DNA of 64,000 nucleotides from Streptomyces iakyrus (GCF_000717055.1 NZ_JNXI01000016.1:372001-436000), one strand, 5' to 3'. Positions 7,880 through 16,582 are shown, numbered from the stretch's first letter. Numbers and translations are program-made. The notes: generated by a model from the sequence alone, not told the origin.

Positions 7880-9334
7880 ATGACCGATCACGAGCACGCC
7901 GCGACGGGTCCGGGACCCGGCTCCGGCCCGCGCCCCGCCCCGGGCGCCGGGCCGCAGGATGCCGCGCCCGCCGCGGGTCCCGCGCCCGGGCGCGCGGGCG
8001 CGGGAGAGCAGGGAGGAGCACCCGGCCCGGCCGCCCCCGCCGAAGACGGTGTCCCACCGGGCCCGCCCCACGCGTTCCGCCGCGACCGCCGCCACAAGAC
8101 CCTGGCCGGCGTCTGCGCGGGGCTCGGGCGGCAGTGCGACATGGACCCGGTGATCTTCCGCATCACCCTCGCCGTGCTCTCCGCCACCGGCGGCATCGGC
8201 CTGCTCTTCTACGGCTTCGCCTGGCTCTTCGTCCCGTACGACGACGAGGAGAAGAACGAGGTCCGCAAACTGCTCACCGGCCGGGTCGACGGGCAGGCCC
8301 TCGCGGCCGTGCTGTTCGCGCTGGTGGGCTGCGGGGTGTTCCTGACGATGCTGAACAACGGCGGGGTCCTGACCTTCGCCGTCGTCCTCTCCCTCCTCCT
8401 CGCGGGCGCCGGCTACTGGTCGCGTCACCGCGGCGCCCCCAGCCCCGATCCCCTGGCCGCACAGGCCGTCGCCGACGCCCCGCCGGAACCCCAGGCGCCG
8501 CCGGTGTTCCTCACCACCCCGTCCTGGTGGCGCGACCCGATCGTCAAGGACGGCACCCACATCGGCGGCACGGGCTACCTCTGGGGCCCCCGCGACCCCC
8601 ATGACCTCGATGTCGCCGCGGCCCTCAACATCAGCCTGGGTACGCGGCCGGGTGCCCGCCAGGACATACCCGCCCCGCGCCCCCGGCCGCCCCAGCCGCG
8701 CGGGCCGCGCTCGATCGGCGGCTCGGTCTTCCTGCTGGCCCTGCTCGCGGGAGCCCTGGGCACCAGCCGCACGTGGGACGGCCACCCGCTCGGCACCAGC
8801 CTGCAGACGGGCCTGTCCTGTGCACTCGTCGTCCTGGGCCTGGGCATAGCCGTCAGCGCCTTCCTGGGCAGGACCGGCGCCGGCTCGGTCTTCCTGGCGA
8901 TCATCACGGCCGGCCTGCTCGCCGGCGCGGCGGCCCTGCCCAAGGACATCGACACCCACTGGTCGCGCACCACCTGGCAGCCCGCAGCGGTGGCGGACGT
9001 ACGGCCGCGGTACGACCTGGGCACCGGCGTCGGCACCCTGGATCTGAGCAAGCTGGACGTGTCGGGGAAGCAGACGGTCACGACCCGGGCGGAGGTCGGC
9101 TTGGGCCGGATCAAGGTGCTCGTCCCCGAGGACGTGACCGTGCGGCTGAACGTCGAGGTGGGCATAGGCGACCTCCAGCTGCCGGGCGACGACCCGAAGG
9201 ACGTGGACGTGCAGCCGGACCAGCACCAGGAGATCACCCTCTCCCCCGCCGGAGGCGTCGAGAAGTCCGGCACCATCGACCTGGACCTCCAGGTCGGCAT
9301 GGGCCAGGCGGAGGTGACCCGTGCTGCGTCATGA
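7880..9334 (+). CDS. PspC-domain membrane protein
   Basis: A 484-residue protein with a disordered Pro/Gly/Ala-rich N-terminus (1-70), a PspC domain (about 70-130: AFRRDRRHKTLAGVCAGLG then FRITLAVLS and LFYGFAWLFVPYDDEE), two further hydrophobic segments (about 148-180), a linker, three more membrane segments (about 275-360) and a C-terminal soluble region (about 375-484) rich in beta strands (LDLSKLDVSGKQTVTTRAEV, VTVRLNVEVG, GTIDLDLQVG). The tail resembles LiaF/DUF2154-type adhesin folds that end cell-envelope stress proteins. It is divergent from the PspC kinase and overlaps the next gene by 14 bases. This and the kinase's own PspC domain point to one envelope-stress module. Confidence 0.88.
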   Translation: MTDHEHAATGPGPGSGPRPAPGAGPQDAAPAAGPAPGRAGAGEQGGAPGPAAPAEDGVPPGPPHAFRRDRRHKTLAGVCAGLGRQCDMDPVIFRITLAVLSATGGIGLLFYGFAWLFVPYDDEEKNEVRKLLTGRVDGQALAAVLFALVGCGVFLTMLNNGGVLTFAVVLSLLLAGAGYWSRHRGAPSPDPLAAQAVADAPPEPQAPPVFLTTPSWWRDPIVKDGTHIGGTGYLWGPRDPHDLDVAAALNISLGTRPGARQDIPAPRPRPPQPRGPRSIGGSVFLLALLAGALGTSRTWDGHPLGTSLQTGLSCALVVLGLGIAVSAFLGRTGAGSVFLAIITAGLLAGAAALPKDIDTHWSRTTWQPAAVADVRPRYDLGTGVGTLDLSKLDVSGKQTVTTRAEVGLGRIKVLVPEDVTVRLNVEVGIGDLQLPGDDPKDVDVQPDQHQEITLSPAGGVEKSGTIDLDLQVGMGQAEVTRAAS

Positions 9335-9545
9335 GTTCCAGCCCGGAAAGCTGATCGCCGGCCTCGTCCTCGTACTGGCGGGCATCCTCTACGCCGGTGA
9401 CGCGGGCAGCGCCTGGCAGATCCCGTGGTTCGTGGTGATCCCCCTCGTCACGGGCGGGCTGTGCCTGGCCGGCTTGGTGGCGTTGCTGACGGGGCGCGTG
9501 CGGCGCCGCCGCCAGGGGGGCCGTACGGGCGCGGACCTGGCGTGA
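9321..9545 (+). CDS. Small two-helix membrane protein coupled to the PspC protein
   Basis: A 74-residue protein with two clear membrane helices (about 10-27 and 34-57) and a basic Arg/Gln tail. Its GTG start at 9321 lies inside the end of the PspC gene, so translation is probably coupled. No known catalytic motif is present. Position and topology suggest an accessory subunit for the PspC protein, which is an inference from context only. Confidence 0.8.
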   Translation: MLRHEFQPGKLIAGLVLVLAGILYAGDAGSAWQIPWFVVIPLVTGGLCLAGLVALLTGRVRRRRQGGRTGADLA

Positions 9546-9559
9546 CGGTGCCCGGCCCG

Positions 9560-10090
9560 CTACTGGTAGCCGCCGCTGCGCTGCCGTCGCCGTGACCGCA
9601 GCGCGGCGTCGAGGGACAGCAGGGGCGCGCCCGCGAGGATCAGAGGGGTCCAGGCCATGAGGTAGGCGAGGTCGTTGCCGTAGTAGTACGGGTCGGAGGC
9701 CCAGCTCACGGTCAGCCACAGGCTCAGGGAGATCAGGGCGCCGCCGAGTGCGGCCAGACGGGCCAGGAGGCCGAGCAGGGTTCCGATGCCGACGGCCAGT
9801 TCGCCGAAGGCGATGGCGTAGCCGAAACCGACGGGGTTCTTCAGGGAGAGGTCGACCAGGGCGGGGATGGCGGAGGAGTCGCGGACGGCACGCATCATGT
9901 CGCCGATCGAGCCGGCACCGGAGTCCTTCATGAAGGCGCTGTCGGTGAGCTTGTCCAGGCCGGCGTAGATGAAGGTGACGCCGAGGAAGACGCGCAGGGG
10001 CAGCAGGGCGTAGCGGGTGGCGTTGTCCCGCCAGCCTCCCCCGTCGCCGAAGTGGGGGGAGTGCGTGTCCGTTCGCATACCGTGAGTCAT
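9560..10090 (-). CDS. DoxX-family membrane protein
   Basis: A 176-residue, four-helix protein of the DoxX/DoxD family: after a short polar start, RVFLGVTFIYAGLDKLTD (about 33-50) is the family signature, followed by membrane segments at about 85-110, 115-135 and 140-160. A polar insert with PYYYGNDLAYL sits between the last helices. The family includes a subunit of thiosulfate:quinone oxidoreductase and the mycobacterial DoxX of the SseA/SodA membrane complex that limits oxidative stress; substrate assignment is not possible here. ATG at 10090. It is convergent with the PspC operon and separated from it by only 14 bases. Confidence 0.88.
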   Translation of the reverse strand: MTHGMRTDTHSPHFGDGGGWRDNATRYALLPLRVFLGVTFIYAGLDKLTDSAFMKDSGAGSIGDMMRAVRDSSAIPALVDLSLKNPVGFGYAIAFGELAVGIGTLLGLLARLAALGGALISLSLWLTVSWASDPYYYGNDLAYLMAWTPLILAGAPLLSLDAALRSRRRQRSGGYQ

Positions 10091-10225
10091 CGCTGCTAGC
10101 CGCCTCTCGCCGGTGCCGAGACCCCTCGACAGACAATACGTACGACAAACGAAGCGCGCTCAATCCTGTGTCACCGGCTTGTTTCGTCGGGCCGGGCGGT
10201 GCGGGGCGCCCGAGGGGCCCGTCGC

Positions 10226-11590
10226 TCACTCCGTCACGTCGACCGCGTACCGGTTGGTCTCCATCCCGGCCGCCGTGACGACCTGCACCTCCACCCTTCC
10301 CGGTTCGACATCCGCCGGCACCGGCACTGTGAGCAGGGTGTCCGTGGGGTTGCGGAACCCTCCGGGAACCGGGATCAGCGGCACATGGACGTGCACCGCG
10401 CCCACGCGCACGACCATCCGGGCCAGCCGGTCGGCCCCCTGCGCTCCCGGTGGCACGAACCCGGCACCCCGGATCTCGATGTCGTCCCCCGTGCGGATCG
10501 GCCCGTCCAGGTCGCCCGCCTCCCGGGCCCGGACCACGGAGAGGATGACCGGCCGGCCGCCCTCCGCGTACTTGCCGGCGAGATAGGTCGCCGCCGACAC
10601 GAGCACCACCACGGCCAGCCCCCAGGGCAGGTCGGGCAGCTGCTCCGGCCGCCTGGCCAGCCGGACCGCGGCGAAGACCAGGGCGACCCCGCTGACCACG
10701 ACGTACTGGATGTCGGCGAAGGTGCCCCGGCCGGCGTCGTCGGTCAGCAGGTCGGCGGCCCGGGGCCGGTCGGCACGCACCTTCTGCAGCCGTTGCCCCA
10801 GCACCCGCAGCCCGACCACCCGCCGCACGAGCACGGCGATCCCGCACAGCACGGCCAGTACGGTCACGATCCCGGCGCCCCGGGCGAGGTCCAGCCCGGA
10901 GATCAGCGCGTCCCGTTCCCGGTGCCGGGAGGCGGCGGCCAGCCGCCCCGCGAGGACGAGCACCGCGTAGGCCACGAAGAGCACCCATGCCGCGGCGACC
11001 GTGCGGGAGGTGGACAGCCGGTTGTCCTCCCCGATCACGGGCGCCAGCACGCCGCCCTTCGCCCGGTGGAACCACGACGCGGCGGTCAGCGACGAGGCCA
11101 GCACCAGGGCCGCGGCCAGCCCGGCCGTACGCGCAGCCGTCCAGCCCGCGCCGACCGCCGTGAGGGCCTGCCCGAGCAGCAACAGCACCACGGCGGCCCA
11201 CACGACACCCGCCGTGCGCCGCCACAGACCTGTCAGCCAGGCCTGCCCCTCGGCCCGCCCCCGCTCGGCGACGTGCTCGGCGGACTGCGCCAGTTCCTCG
11301 GAGACCCACTGGCGGGAGGCCGACGCGGAGTGGGCCACTGCGGCCGGCAGCCCCTGCCCGGCAGCGAACTCGTCACGCCGGCGCAGGAACGCGGCGACGG
11401 CCCGCCGGTGCCCCTCGCGCGCACCGTGCGGACAGTCCCCGCAGGCGCACCCGCCCCCGTGAGCGCCTCCCGGGCCGTCCGGCTGACCACCGGGGTAACC
11501 GCCGGTGTATCCCCCGGCATAGGCATCCGCACGCGCACGTGCGTACCCGCCCGCGTCCGCGCCGCCCTGTCCCGCCTCCCGCACCGCCAC
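10226..11590 (-). CDS. Multi-pass membrane protein of unknown function
   Basis: A protein of up to 454 residues. The N-terminal ~50 residues are Gly/Ala/Tyr-rich repeats (GGYTGGYPGGQ-like) that end in a cysteine cluster, GGGCACGDCPHG, which could bind metal. Then come a charged helix (about 60-115) and hydrophobic pairs at about 120-170, 200-225, 245-270, 300-315 and 335-350. The C-terminal ~90 residues look soluble and beta-rich (DDIEIRGAGFVPPG; VPVPADVEPGRVEVQVV) and resemble an IPT/TIG-like fold. I do not recognise a family. The GTG at 11590 has SD-like GGGAAGG about 12 bases upstream; a later start inside the Gly-rich region is possible. Confidence 0.65.
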   Translation of the reverse strand: MAVREAGQGGADAGGYARARADAYAGGYTGGYPGGQPDGPGGAHGGGCACGDCPHGAREGHRRAVAAFLRRRDEFAAGQGLPAAVAHSASASRQWVSEELAQSAEHVAERGRAEGQAWLTGLWRRTAGVVWAAVVLLLLGQALTAVGAGWTAARTAGLAAALVLASSLTAASWFHRAKGGVLAPVIGEDNRLSTSRTVAAAWVLFVAYAVLVLAGRLAAASRHRERDALISGLDLARGAGIVTVLAVLCGIAVLVRRVVGLRVLGQRLQKVRADRPRAADLLTDDAGRGTFADIQYVVVSGVALVFAAVRLARRPEQLPDLPWGLAVVVLVSAATYLAGKYAEGGRPVILSVVRAREAGDLDGPIRTGDDIEIRGAGFVPPGAQGADRLARMVVRVGAVHVHVPLIPVPGGFRNPTDTLLTVPVPADVEPGRVEVQVVTAAGMETNRYAVDVTE

Positions 11591-11773
11591 GCCCGACGAC
11601 CGCCTTCCCGCGACCCATCCACCGCCGGCCTTCCGGACCCCGGAACGCCGCTGTGCAACTCCCGTGCGACGACAGCGAATTGTGCCCTACACCACCCGGC
11701 TCACGTCCGCCCGGACTGGCCAACACGGGTGAAGTCCGGCGTGCCGTGTTGACCCGGCTGGGAGAATTCCCCT

Positions 11774-12673
11774 ATGGCCGAGATCATCCAGCGTGACGGG
11801 ACCTGGGCCTTCGACGGCGACACGCTCCGGATCACGCCCGGCCTGCACCGCTCCGTGCCGCTGCTCCGGCGCACGTACGGGGAGATCACCGTGCCGCTCG
11901 CGGCGGTCTCCGGCGTCGTCCTGGAAGCCGCACGCGGGCACGGGCGGCTGCGGTTACGGCTGCGTGACGGCGCGGACCCCCTGCTCCAGGCGACCGGCGG
12001 GCGGCTGCCCGGCGCGGCCGACCCCTACCGGCTGACGGTGGACGCCGACCGGACGGGGGCGGCCGAGTACGTCGCCGAGGAGATCCGCCGCGCGCTGCTC
12101 CTCGACCGGGTCCCGCAGGGGCCGACGGAGGCCTATCTGCTGCCCGGCCCGCCGGTTCCGGTGTCCGTGCGCACCTCGGACGGGACGGTCTCCTTCGACG
12201 GCACGCGGATACGGATCGACTGGGCCGACACCTCCGAACGGGTCAAACGCGCCACCGGCCCGCGGATCATCACCATGGGCGACCTCGTGCGGGTCGAGTG
12301 GTTGCCGAACACCCGCCACGAGGACGGTTCGCTGCGCTTCGTGACCCGCGAGACGGTGCTCTCGAAGCTTCCGCCGGACAAGGACCCGTACGCCCTGGAC
12401 CTGTGGGGCAGCACCCGCCGGGACCTGCTCACCGCGCTCGTCGCGGCGGCCGTCACCGCCCGGCTGCCGCACCCGTCCACGCACACCGCCACCGCCACCG
12501 CCACCGCCACCGGTGAACTCCCCGCCTGCGCCGTCCCCGTGCCGCCGCCCGTCTCCGACCACCACGACGTCCTCCTGCGGCGGCTGCGCGAGCTGGGCCG
12601 GCTCCACCGCGACGGCGTCCTCACGGACGAGGAGTTCGCCAGGACGAAGGCGGTGGTGCTGCGCGACTTCTGA
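11774..12673 (+). CDS. DUF4429/SHOCT-domain protein with a TTA codon
   Basis: A 299-residue protein with two tandem DUF4429 modules (about 1-100 and 118-225), each opening with a D-G-T-W/V-x-FDG pattern (QRDGTWAFDG; TSDGTVSFDG), then a Thr/Ala repeat of (ACCGCC)n DNA (about 238-247) and a C-terminal SHOCT motif (about 262-298: LLRRLRELGRLHRDGVLTDE). SHOCT domains are short helical modules found at the ends of many otherwise unlike bacterial proteins. Leu61 is encoded by TTA (11954-11956), so full translation should need the bldA leucyl-tRNA. The ATG at 11774 fits the domain start. Function is unknown; DUF4429 is probably a PH-like fold. Confidence 0.85.
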   Translation: MAEIIQRDGTWAFDGDTLRITPGLHRSVPLLRRTYGEITVPLAAVSGVVLEAARGHGRLRLRLRDGADPLLQATGGRLPGAADPYRLTVDADRTGAAEYVAEEIRRALLLDRVPQGPTEAYLLPGPPVPVSVRTSDGTVSFDGTRIRIDWADTSERVKRATGPRIITMGDLVRVEWLPNTRHEDGSLRFVTRETVLSKLPPDKDPYALDLWGSTRRDLLTALVAAAVTARLPHPSTHTATATATATGELPACAVPVPPPVSDHHDVLLRRLRELGRLHRDGVLTDEEFARTKAVVLRDF

Positions 12674-12696
12674 CGGCCGGCCCGGCTGCTCCGGCG

Positions 12697-13491
12697 TCAG
12701 CCCAGCAGACCCGGCTCGCTCCGGCTGACGTCCTCCCACATCGGCTGGTAGTTGATCCACGCCACCAGGTCGCCGCCCAGCTGCTCCCGCGTCGCCACCG
12801 CCATCCGGTGATCGATGCGGACCGGTCGCCCGGCTGCCTGGGCCGTCAGCTGGACCTGGCAGGAGCGCTCCATCGACACGAACCACCAGGCCGCCGCGTC
12901 CACCGAGTCGCCGACGGTCAGCAGCCCGTGGTTGCGCAGCACGAGCGCCTTGCGGGAGCCGAGCACCTCGGCGATGCGCCGCCCCTCCTCGGCGTCGACG
13001 GAGACGCCGGTGTACGTGTCGTAGAGGGCGTGGTCCTCGTAGAAGGCGCAGCTCTCCTGGGTGATCGGCTCCAGCAGCTCGCCGAGGGCCGCGAGCGCCC
13101 GGCCGTGCACCGAGTGGCAGTGGGCGACGGCGACCACGTCCGGCCGGGCCGCGTGGACCTGGGCGTGCACGGTGAAGGCCGCCTGGTTGACGTGGTAGCC
13201 GCCCTCGACGACCTGGCCGTCCTGGTTGGCCAGCACGAGGTCGCTCACGGTGACGTGCCGGAAGGGCATCCCGAACGGGTTGACCCAGAAGCAGTCGGTG
13301 AATTCCGGGTCGCGGGCGGTGATGTGCCCGGAGACGCCGTCCTCGTAGCCGAGCCGCCCGAAGATCCTCAGGGCGCCCGCGAGCCGTTCCTTGCGGTGCC
13401 TGCGCTCGTCCTCGACCGACTCGTGCATCGGCGGCATGGCGAACCGCAGCCGGTCGGTGGGCAGGGGCAGGGGCGGCGTGGGCCCGTGCAT
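12697..13491 (-). CDS. Class II aldolase/adducin-family protein
   Basis: A 264-residue protein of the class II aldolase/adducin family (fuculose-1-phosphate aldolase fold). Metal-binding and active-site motifs are in order: GVSGHITARDP (about 55-65), VVAVAHCHSVHGRALAALG (about 117-135) and LVLRNHGLLTVG (about 183-195). Members are Zn-dependent aldolases, epimerases or decarboxylases; the longer Actinobacterial type with a start like PPMHESVEDERRHRKE has no confirmed substrate. ATG at 13491 follows GGAGGACCT. It stands between a DUF4429 gene and a PNPOx-like gene with no pathway partner, so I give no substrate. Confidence 0.88.
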   Translation of the reverse strand: MHGPTPPLPLPTDRLRFAMPPMHESVEDERRHRKERLAGALRIFGRLGYEDGVSGHITARDPEFTDCFWVNPFGMPFRHVTVSDLVLANQDGQVVEGGYHVNQAAFTVHAQVHAARPDVVAVAHCHSVHGRALAALGELLEPITQESCAFYEDHALYDTYTGVSVDAEEGRRIAEVLGSRKALVLRNHGLLTVGDSVDAAAWWFVSMERSCQVQLTAQAAGRPVRIDHRMAVATREQLGGDLVAWINYQPMWEDVSRSEPGLLG

Positions 13492-13680
13492 AGGTCCTCC
13501 AGCACTGGTTCTGCGTACGGGCGGAAGTTACCGTCCGTGAGGCCGGGAAGAACAGGAGCGATTCGTGAAGATGCCACGAGCGCCCCTGTGAGCACCCTGT
13601 GCCCATCCGAGTGCCCCCGGGCTCCCCCACCCCACGAATAGCCGACAGAAGATGTCGGATCTCGGCGGGACACTCTTCCC

Positions 13681-14154
13681 ATGACAGCGAACTGGGCTGC
13701 TTTCGCCACCGCCGAACCGGATCTGGCCGACACCGTCGAGAAGCGCTTCGGCGCCTACACCCACCACATCCTCGCCACCCTCCGTAAGGACGGTTCGCCC
13801 CGCACCAGCGGCCTGGAGGTGCGGTTCCTGAACGGCGAGCTGTGGCTCGGCATGATGCCGGACTCGCTCAAGGCCCTCGACCTGCGCCGTGACCCGCGCT
13901 TCGCACTCCAGGCGAACCCCGGGGAGGGCACGGGCATGGGCGGCGGCGATGTCCGGATCAGCGGCCGGGCGATCGAGGTCGACGACGTGGAGACCAAGGC
14001 CGCGTACGTCGAAGAGGTGGAGCCGCCGGAGCAGTTCCACCTCTTCCGCACCGAGCTGACGGAGGTCGTACGGACCTACATCGAGGACGACACGTATCTC
14101 GTCGTCCAGGCCTGGACACCCGGCGCGCCCCTGCGCACGATCAAGCGCACCTAG
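13681..14154 (+). CDS. Pyridoxamine 5'-phosphate oxidase-like FMN/F420-binding protein
   Basis: A 157-residue split-barrel protein. The barrel signature is HHILATLRKDGSPRTSGLEV (about 23-42), then LWLGMMPDSLKALDLRRDPR (about 52-70) and GDVRISGRA. Such PNPOx-like proteins bind FMN or F420 and often reduce small quinones or xenobiotics; the true PNPOx residues for pyridoxamine phosphate are not evident. It is probably monomer-sized for a homodimer. It converges on guaA with seven bases between stops. A stand-alone gene; specificity is unknown. Confidence 0.85.
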   Translation: MTANWAAFATAEPDLADTVEKRFGAYTHHILATLRKDGSPRTSGLEVRFLNGELWLGMMPDSLKALDLRRDPRFALQANPGEGTGMGGGDVRISGRAIEVDDVETKAAYVEEVEPPEQFHLFRTELTEVVRTYIEDDTYLVVQAWTPGAPLRTIKRT

Positions 14155-14161
14155 GCAGGGG

Positions 14162-15742
14162 TCACTCCCACTCGATGGTGCCCGGGGGCTTCGAGGTCAC
14201 GTCGAGGACGACGCGGTTGACGTCGCGCACCTCGTTGGTGATCCGGGTCGAAATCTTCGCCAGGACCTCGTACGGCAGGCGCGACCAGTCGGCCGTCATG
14301 GCGTCCTCGGACGAGACGGGGCGCAGGACGATGGGGTGGCCGTACGTCCGGCCGTCGCCCTGGACGCCGACGCTGCGGACGTCCGCGAGGAGGACCACCG
14401 GGCACTGCCAGATGTCCCGGTCGAGACCGGCCGCCGTCAGCTCCTCGCGGGCGATGGCGTCGGCCTCACGCAGCAGATCCAGGCGCTCCTTGGTGACCTC
14501 GCCGACGATGCGGATGCCGAGGCCGGGGCCGGGGAACGGCTGGCGCTGGACGATCTCCTCCGGCAGGCCGAGCTCCTGGCCGACCATGCGGACCTCGTCC
14601 TTGAAGAGCTTGCGCAGCGGCTCGATCAGCTGGAACTCGAGGTCCTCCGGCAGACCGCCGACGTTGTGGTGGGACTTGATGTTGGCGGTGCCGGTGCCGC
14701 CGCCGGACTCGACCACGTCCGGGTAGAGCGTGCCCTGGACGAGGAATTCCACGGCCGGGCCCTCGTCGGCGATGATCTCGGCCTGGGCCTGCTCGAAGAC
14801 CCGGATGAACTCGCGGCCGATGATCTTCCGCTTCTCCTCGGGGTCGGAGACCCCGGCCAGCGCCTTGAGGAACCGCTCCTCGGCGTCCACGACCTTCAGC
14901 TGCACGCCGGTCGCGGCCACGAAGTCCTTCTCGACCTGCTCGGTCTCGCCCTTGCGCATCAGGCCGTGGTCGACGTACACGCAGGTCAGCTGGGAGCCGA
15001 TGGCCTTCTGGACGAGGGCAGCGGCGACCGCGGAGTCCACGCCGCCGGACAGGCCGCAGATGGCGCGCTTGTCGCCGACCTGCTCGCGGATGGCGGCGAC
15101 CTGCTCCTCGATGACGTTGCCCGTCGTCCAGGACGGGGTCAGACCCGCGCCCCGGTAGAGGAAGTGCTCCAGCACCTGCTGCCCGTGCGTGGAGTGCATC
15201 ACCTCGGGGTGGTACTGGACGCCGTACAGCTTCTTCTCGTCGTTCTCGAAGGCGGCGACCGGGACGACGTCCGTGGAGGCCGTGACGGAGAAGCCCTCGG
15301 GGGCGGCGGAGCAGGCGTCGCCGTGCGACATCCAGACGGGCTGCTCGGCGGGGGTGCCCTCGAAGAGGGTGGAGGACACCTTGGAGACGTGCAGGTCGGT
15401 GCGGCCGTACTCGCGGGCGCCGGTGTTGTCGACGGTGCCGCCGAGGGTGCTCGCCATCAGCTGGAAGCCGTAGCACATACCGAAGACGGGGACGCCGGCC
15501 TCGAAGATCTCGCGGTCGAGGCTGGGCGCGCCCTCCGCGTAGACCGACGAGGGGCCGCCGGAGAGGATGATCGCCGCGGGGTTCTTGGCGAGCATCTCCC
15601 GGACCGGCATGGTGCTCGGCACGATCTCGCTGTAGACCCGCGCCTCGCGGACACGACGGGCGATGAGCTGGGCGTACTGCGCGCCGAAGTCGACGACCAG
15701 GACGGTGTCGGCGGCGTTGGCAGCAGGAGTCGCTGATGACAC
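14162..15742 (-). CDS. guaA: GMP synthase (glutamine-hydrolysing)
   Basis: A full-length 526-residue GuaA, the last step of GMP synthesis: XMP + ATP + Gln gives GMP. The glutamine amidotransferase domain fills about 10-205, with GMCYGFQLM (catalytic Cys), and YHPEV plus a later Glu for the triad. The ATP-pyrophosphatase domain has the PP-loop [15 protein letters not shown] (about 230-244), followed by the C-terminal dimerisation domain ending KPPGTIEWE, which is highly conserved. GTG 15742 follows GGAAGG. It is about 24 kb from guaB/guaB3, so the GMP branch is split in this chromosome. Divergent from the chorismate mutase leader. Confidence 0.97.
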   Translation of the reverse strand: MSSATPAANAADTVLVVDFGAQYAQLIARRVREARVYSEIVPSTMPVREMLAKNPAAIILSGGPSSVYAEGAPSLDREIFEAGVPVFGMCYGFQLMASTLGGTVDNTGAREYGRTDLHVSKVSSTLFEGTPAEQPVWMSHGDACSAAPEGFSVTASTDVVPVAAFENDEKKLYGVQYHPEVMHSTHGQQVLEHFLYRGAGLTPSWTTGNVIEEQVAAIREQVGDKRAICGLSGGVDSAVAAALVQKAIGSQLTCVYVDHGLMRKGETEQVEKDFVAATGVQLKVVDAEERFLKALAGVSDPEEKRKIIGREFIRVFEQAQAEIIADEGPAVEFLVQGTLYPDVVESGGGTGTANIKSHHNVGGLPEDLEFQLIEPLRKLFKDEVRMVGQELGLPEEIVQRQPFPGPGLGIRIVGEVTKERLDLLREADAIAREELTAAGLDRDIWQCPVVLLADVRSVGVQGDGRTYGHPIVLRPVSSEDAMTADWSRLPYEVLAKISTRITNEVRDVNRVVLDVTSKPPGTIEWE

Positions 15743-15888
15743 GGGGTGCCTTCCGGCGGTGGGGCGGGGGTCTTGTGCACCCGATTCTACCGGGGGGCCG
15801 CCGGGCTCCTTCCGTGTGCCGGGAGGGAGCCCCGTCTCAGGATGCGAACCGGCTTGGACGGCTCCGGGGCCCGGTGCATACTTGCCCC

Positions 15889-15960
15889 ATGCTCAAGCAC
15901 CAGACGTTCGTCTTTACCTATGGCATCCGGCCCGCCGGACGCCATGGTCGTGCTGCTTGA
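15889..15960 (+). CDS. Leader peptide of the chorismate mutase gene (23 codons)
   Basis: A short ORF with ATG at 15889 and TGA at 15958-15960. Its codons 7-11 read Phe-Val-Phe-Thr-Tyr (TTC GTC TTT ACC TAT, 15907-15921), so three of five are aromatic end products of the chorismate branch. A hairpin begins at the Tyr codon and a strong second hairpin lies after the stop, which is the layout of a ribosome-stalling attenuator. No upstream SD is obvious, so it may be leaderless or weakly translated. The evidence is position, composition and RNA folding; there is no protein family to match. Confidence 0.6.
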   Translation: MLKHQTFVFTYGIRPAGRHGRAA

Positions 15961-16015
15961 GCAACTGACAAGCGACTTCCCAGGCGCCCCGGGCCGACAA
16001 GGCCCGGGGCGCCTG
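15920..16015 (+). promoter_or_regulatory. Putative aromatic amino acid attenuator upstream of chorismate mutase
   Basis: Hairpin 1 (15920-15945) pairs ATGGC-A-TCCGG with CCGGA-C-GCCAT, loop CCCG, and overlaps the end of the aromatic codons. Hairpin 2 (15981-16015) is a perfect 15-bp stem, CAGGCGCCCCGGGCC with its complement, loop GACAA, just before the mutase SD. Bases 15929-15943 can instead pair with 15983-15995 (GGCCCG and CGCC blocks), breaking hairpin 2. These are the exclusive pairings expected of attenuation. No T-run follows hairpin 2, as is common in Streptomyces. Confidence 0.6.
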
Positions 16016-16069
16016 TCGTCGTCCGGGCCGTGCCGCCCCGGGGCAGCCCCTGACCACCAGGAGCCCCTT

Positions 16070-16351
16070 ATGACCGCCATCGACGTGACCGGCGCCCGCA
16101 CTGCCGAGGCCGCCGACGTGATCACCGGAGCGCGCGAGCGGATCGACGCGCTCGACGACCGGATCATCGGCCTGATCCAGGAACGGGTGGCCGTCTCGGC
16201 CGTCATCCAGGATGCGCGGATCGCCTCCGGCGGGCGGCGCGTGAACCTGTCCCGCGAGATGGACGTGCTCGGCCACTACCGGCAGGCGCTGGGCAAGCCG
16301 GGCACCGCGCTCGCGATGACCCTGCTGGAGCTGTGCCGCGGCAAGATCTGA
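16070..16351 (+). CDS. Chorismate mutase (AroQ class)
   Basis: A 93-residue monofunctional AroQ-type chorismate mutase, which turns chorismate to prephenate at the head of the Phe/Tyr branch. The all-helical fold shows the typical first helix RERIDALDDRIIGLIQERVAV (Arg and Asp of the active site), then IQDARIASGGRRVNLSREM and a third helix with LLELCRG. The length agrees with the ~90-residue domain. ATG at 16070 follows CCAGGAG. The gene lies just after the leader peptide and hairpins. No prephenate dehydratase is nearby. Confidence 0.9.
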   Translation: MTAIDVTGARTAEAADVITGARERIDALDDRIIGLIQERVAVSAVIQDARIASGGRRVNLSREMDVLGHYRQALGKPGTALAMTLLELCRGKI

Positions 16352-16492
16352 ACCCGCATGCGCAGGACACCCGTGCGGCCCCTCCTCACCCGTACGGCGC
16401 GTGACCGTCCCGCAGCCGACTCGTTGGTCCCGGTGTCCGTGCCAGCCAGGCGCGGGCCCGAAAGAACCACGCGTGGCTCACTGGGGCGATGA

Positions 16493-16516
16493 GACGCACG
16501 GATCGTGCCGTGCGTC
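16493..16516. terminator. Hairpin downstream of chorismate mutase
   Basis: A perfect nine-pair stem, GACGCACGG with CCGTGCGTC, loop ATCGTG. It lies about 140 bases after the chorismate mutase stop and may end that transcript. No T-run follows. Confidence 0.45.
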
Positions 16517-16582
16517 GTGGGACCTCGCTCCAGGGAAGTGACCGGACGGCAGGGGACAGCAGCCCGGTCACCCAAGAGAACG

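Noticed and set aside
11496..11498. TTA codon in the membrane protein at 10226
   Set aside because: The trinucleotide is out of frame; the codons read Gly-Tyr-Pro.
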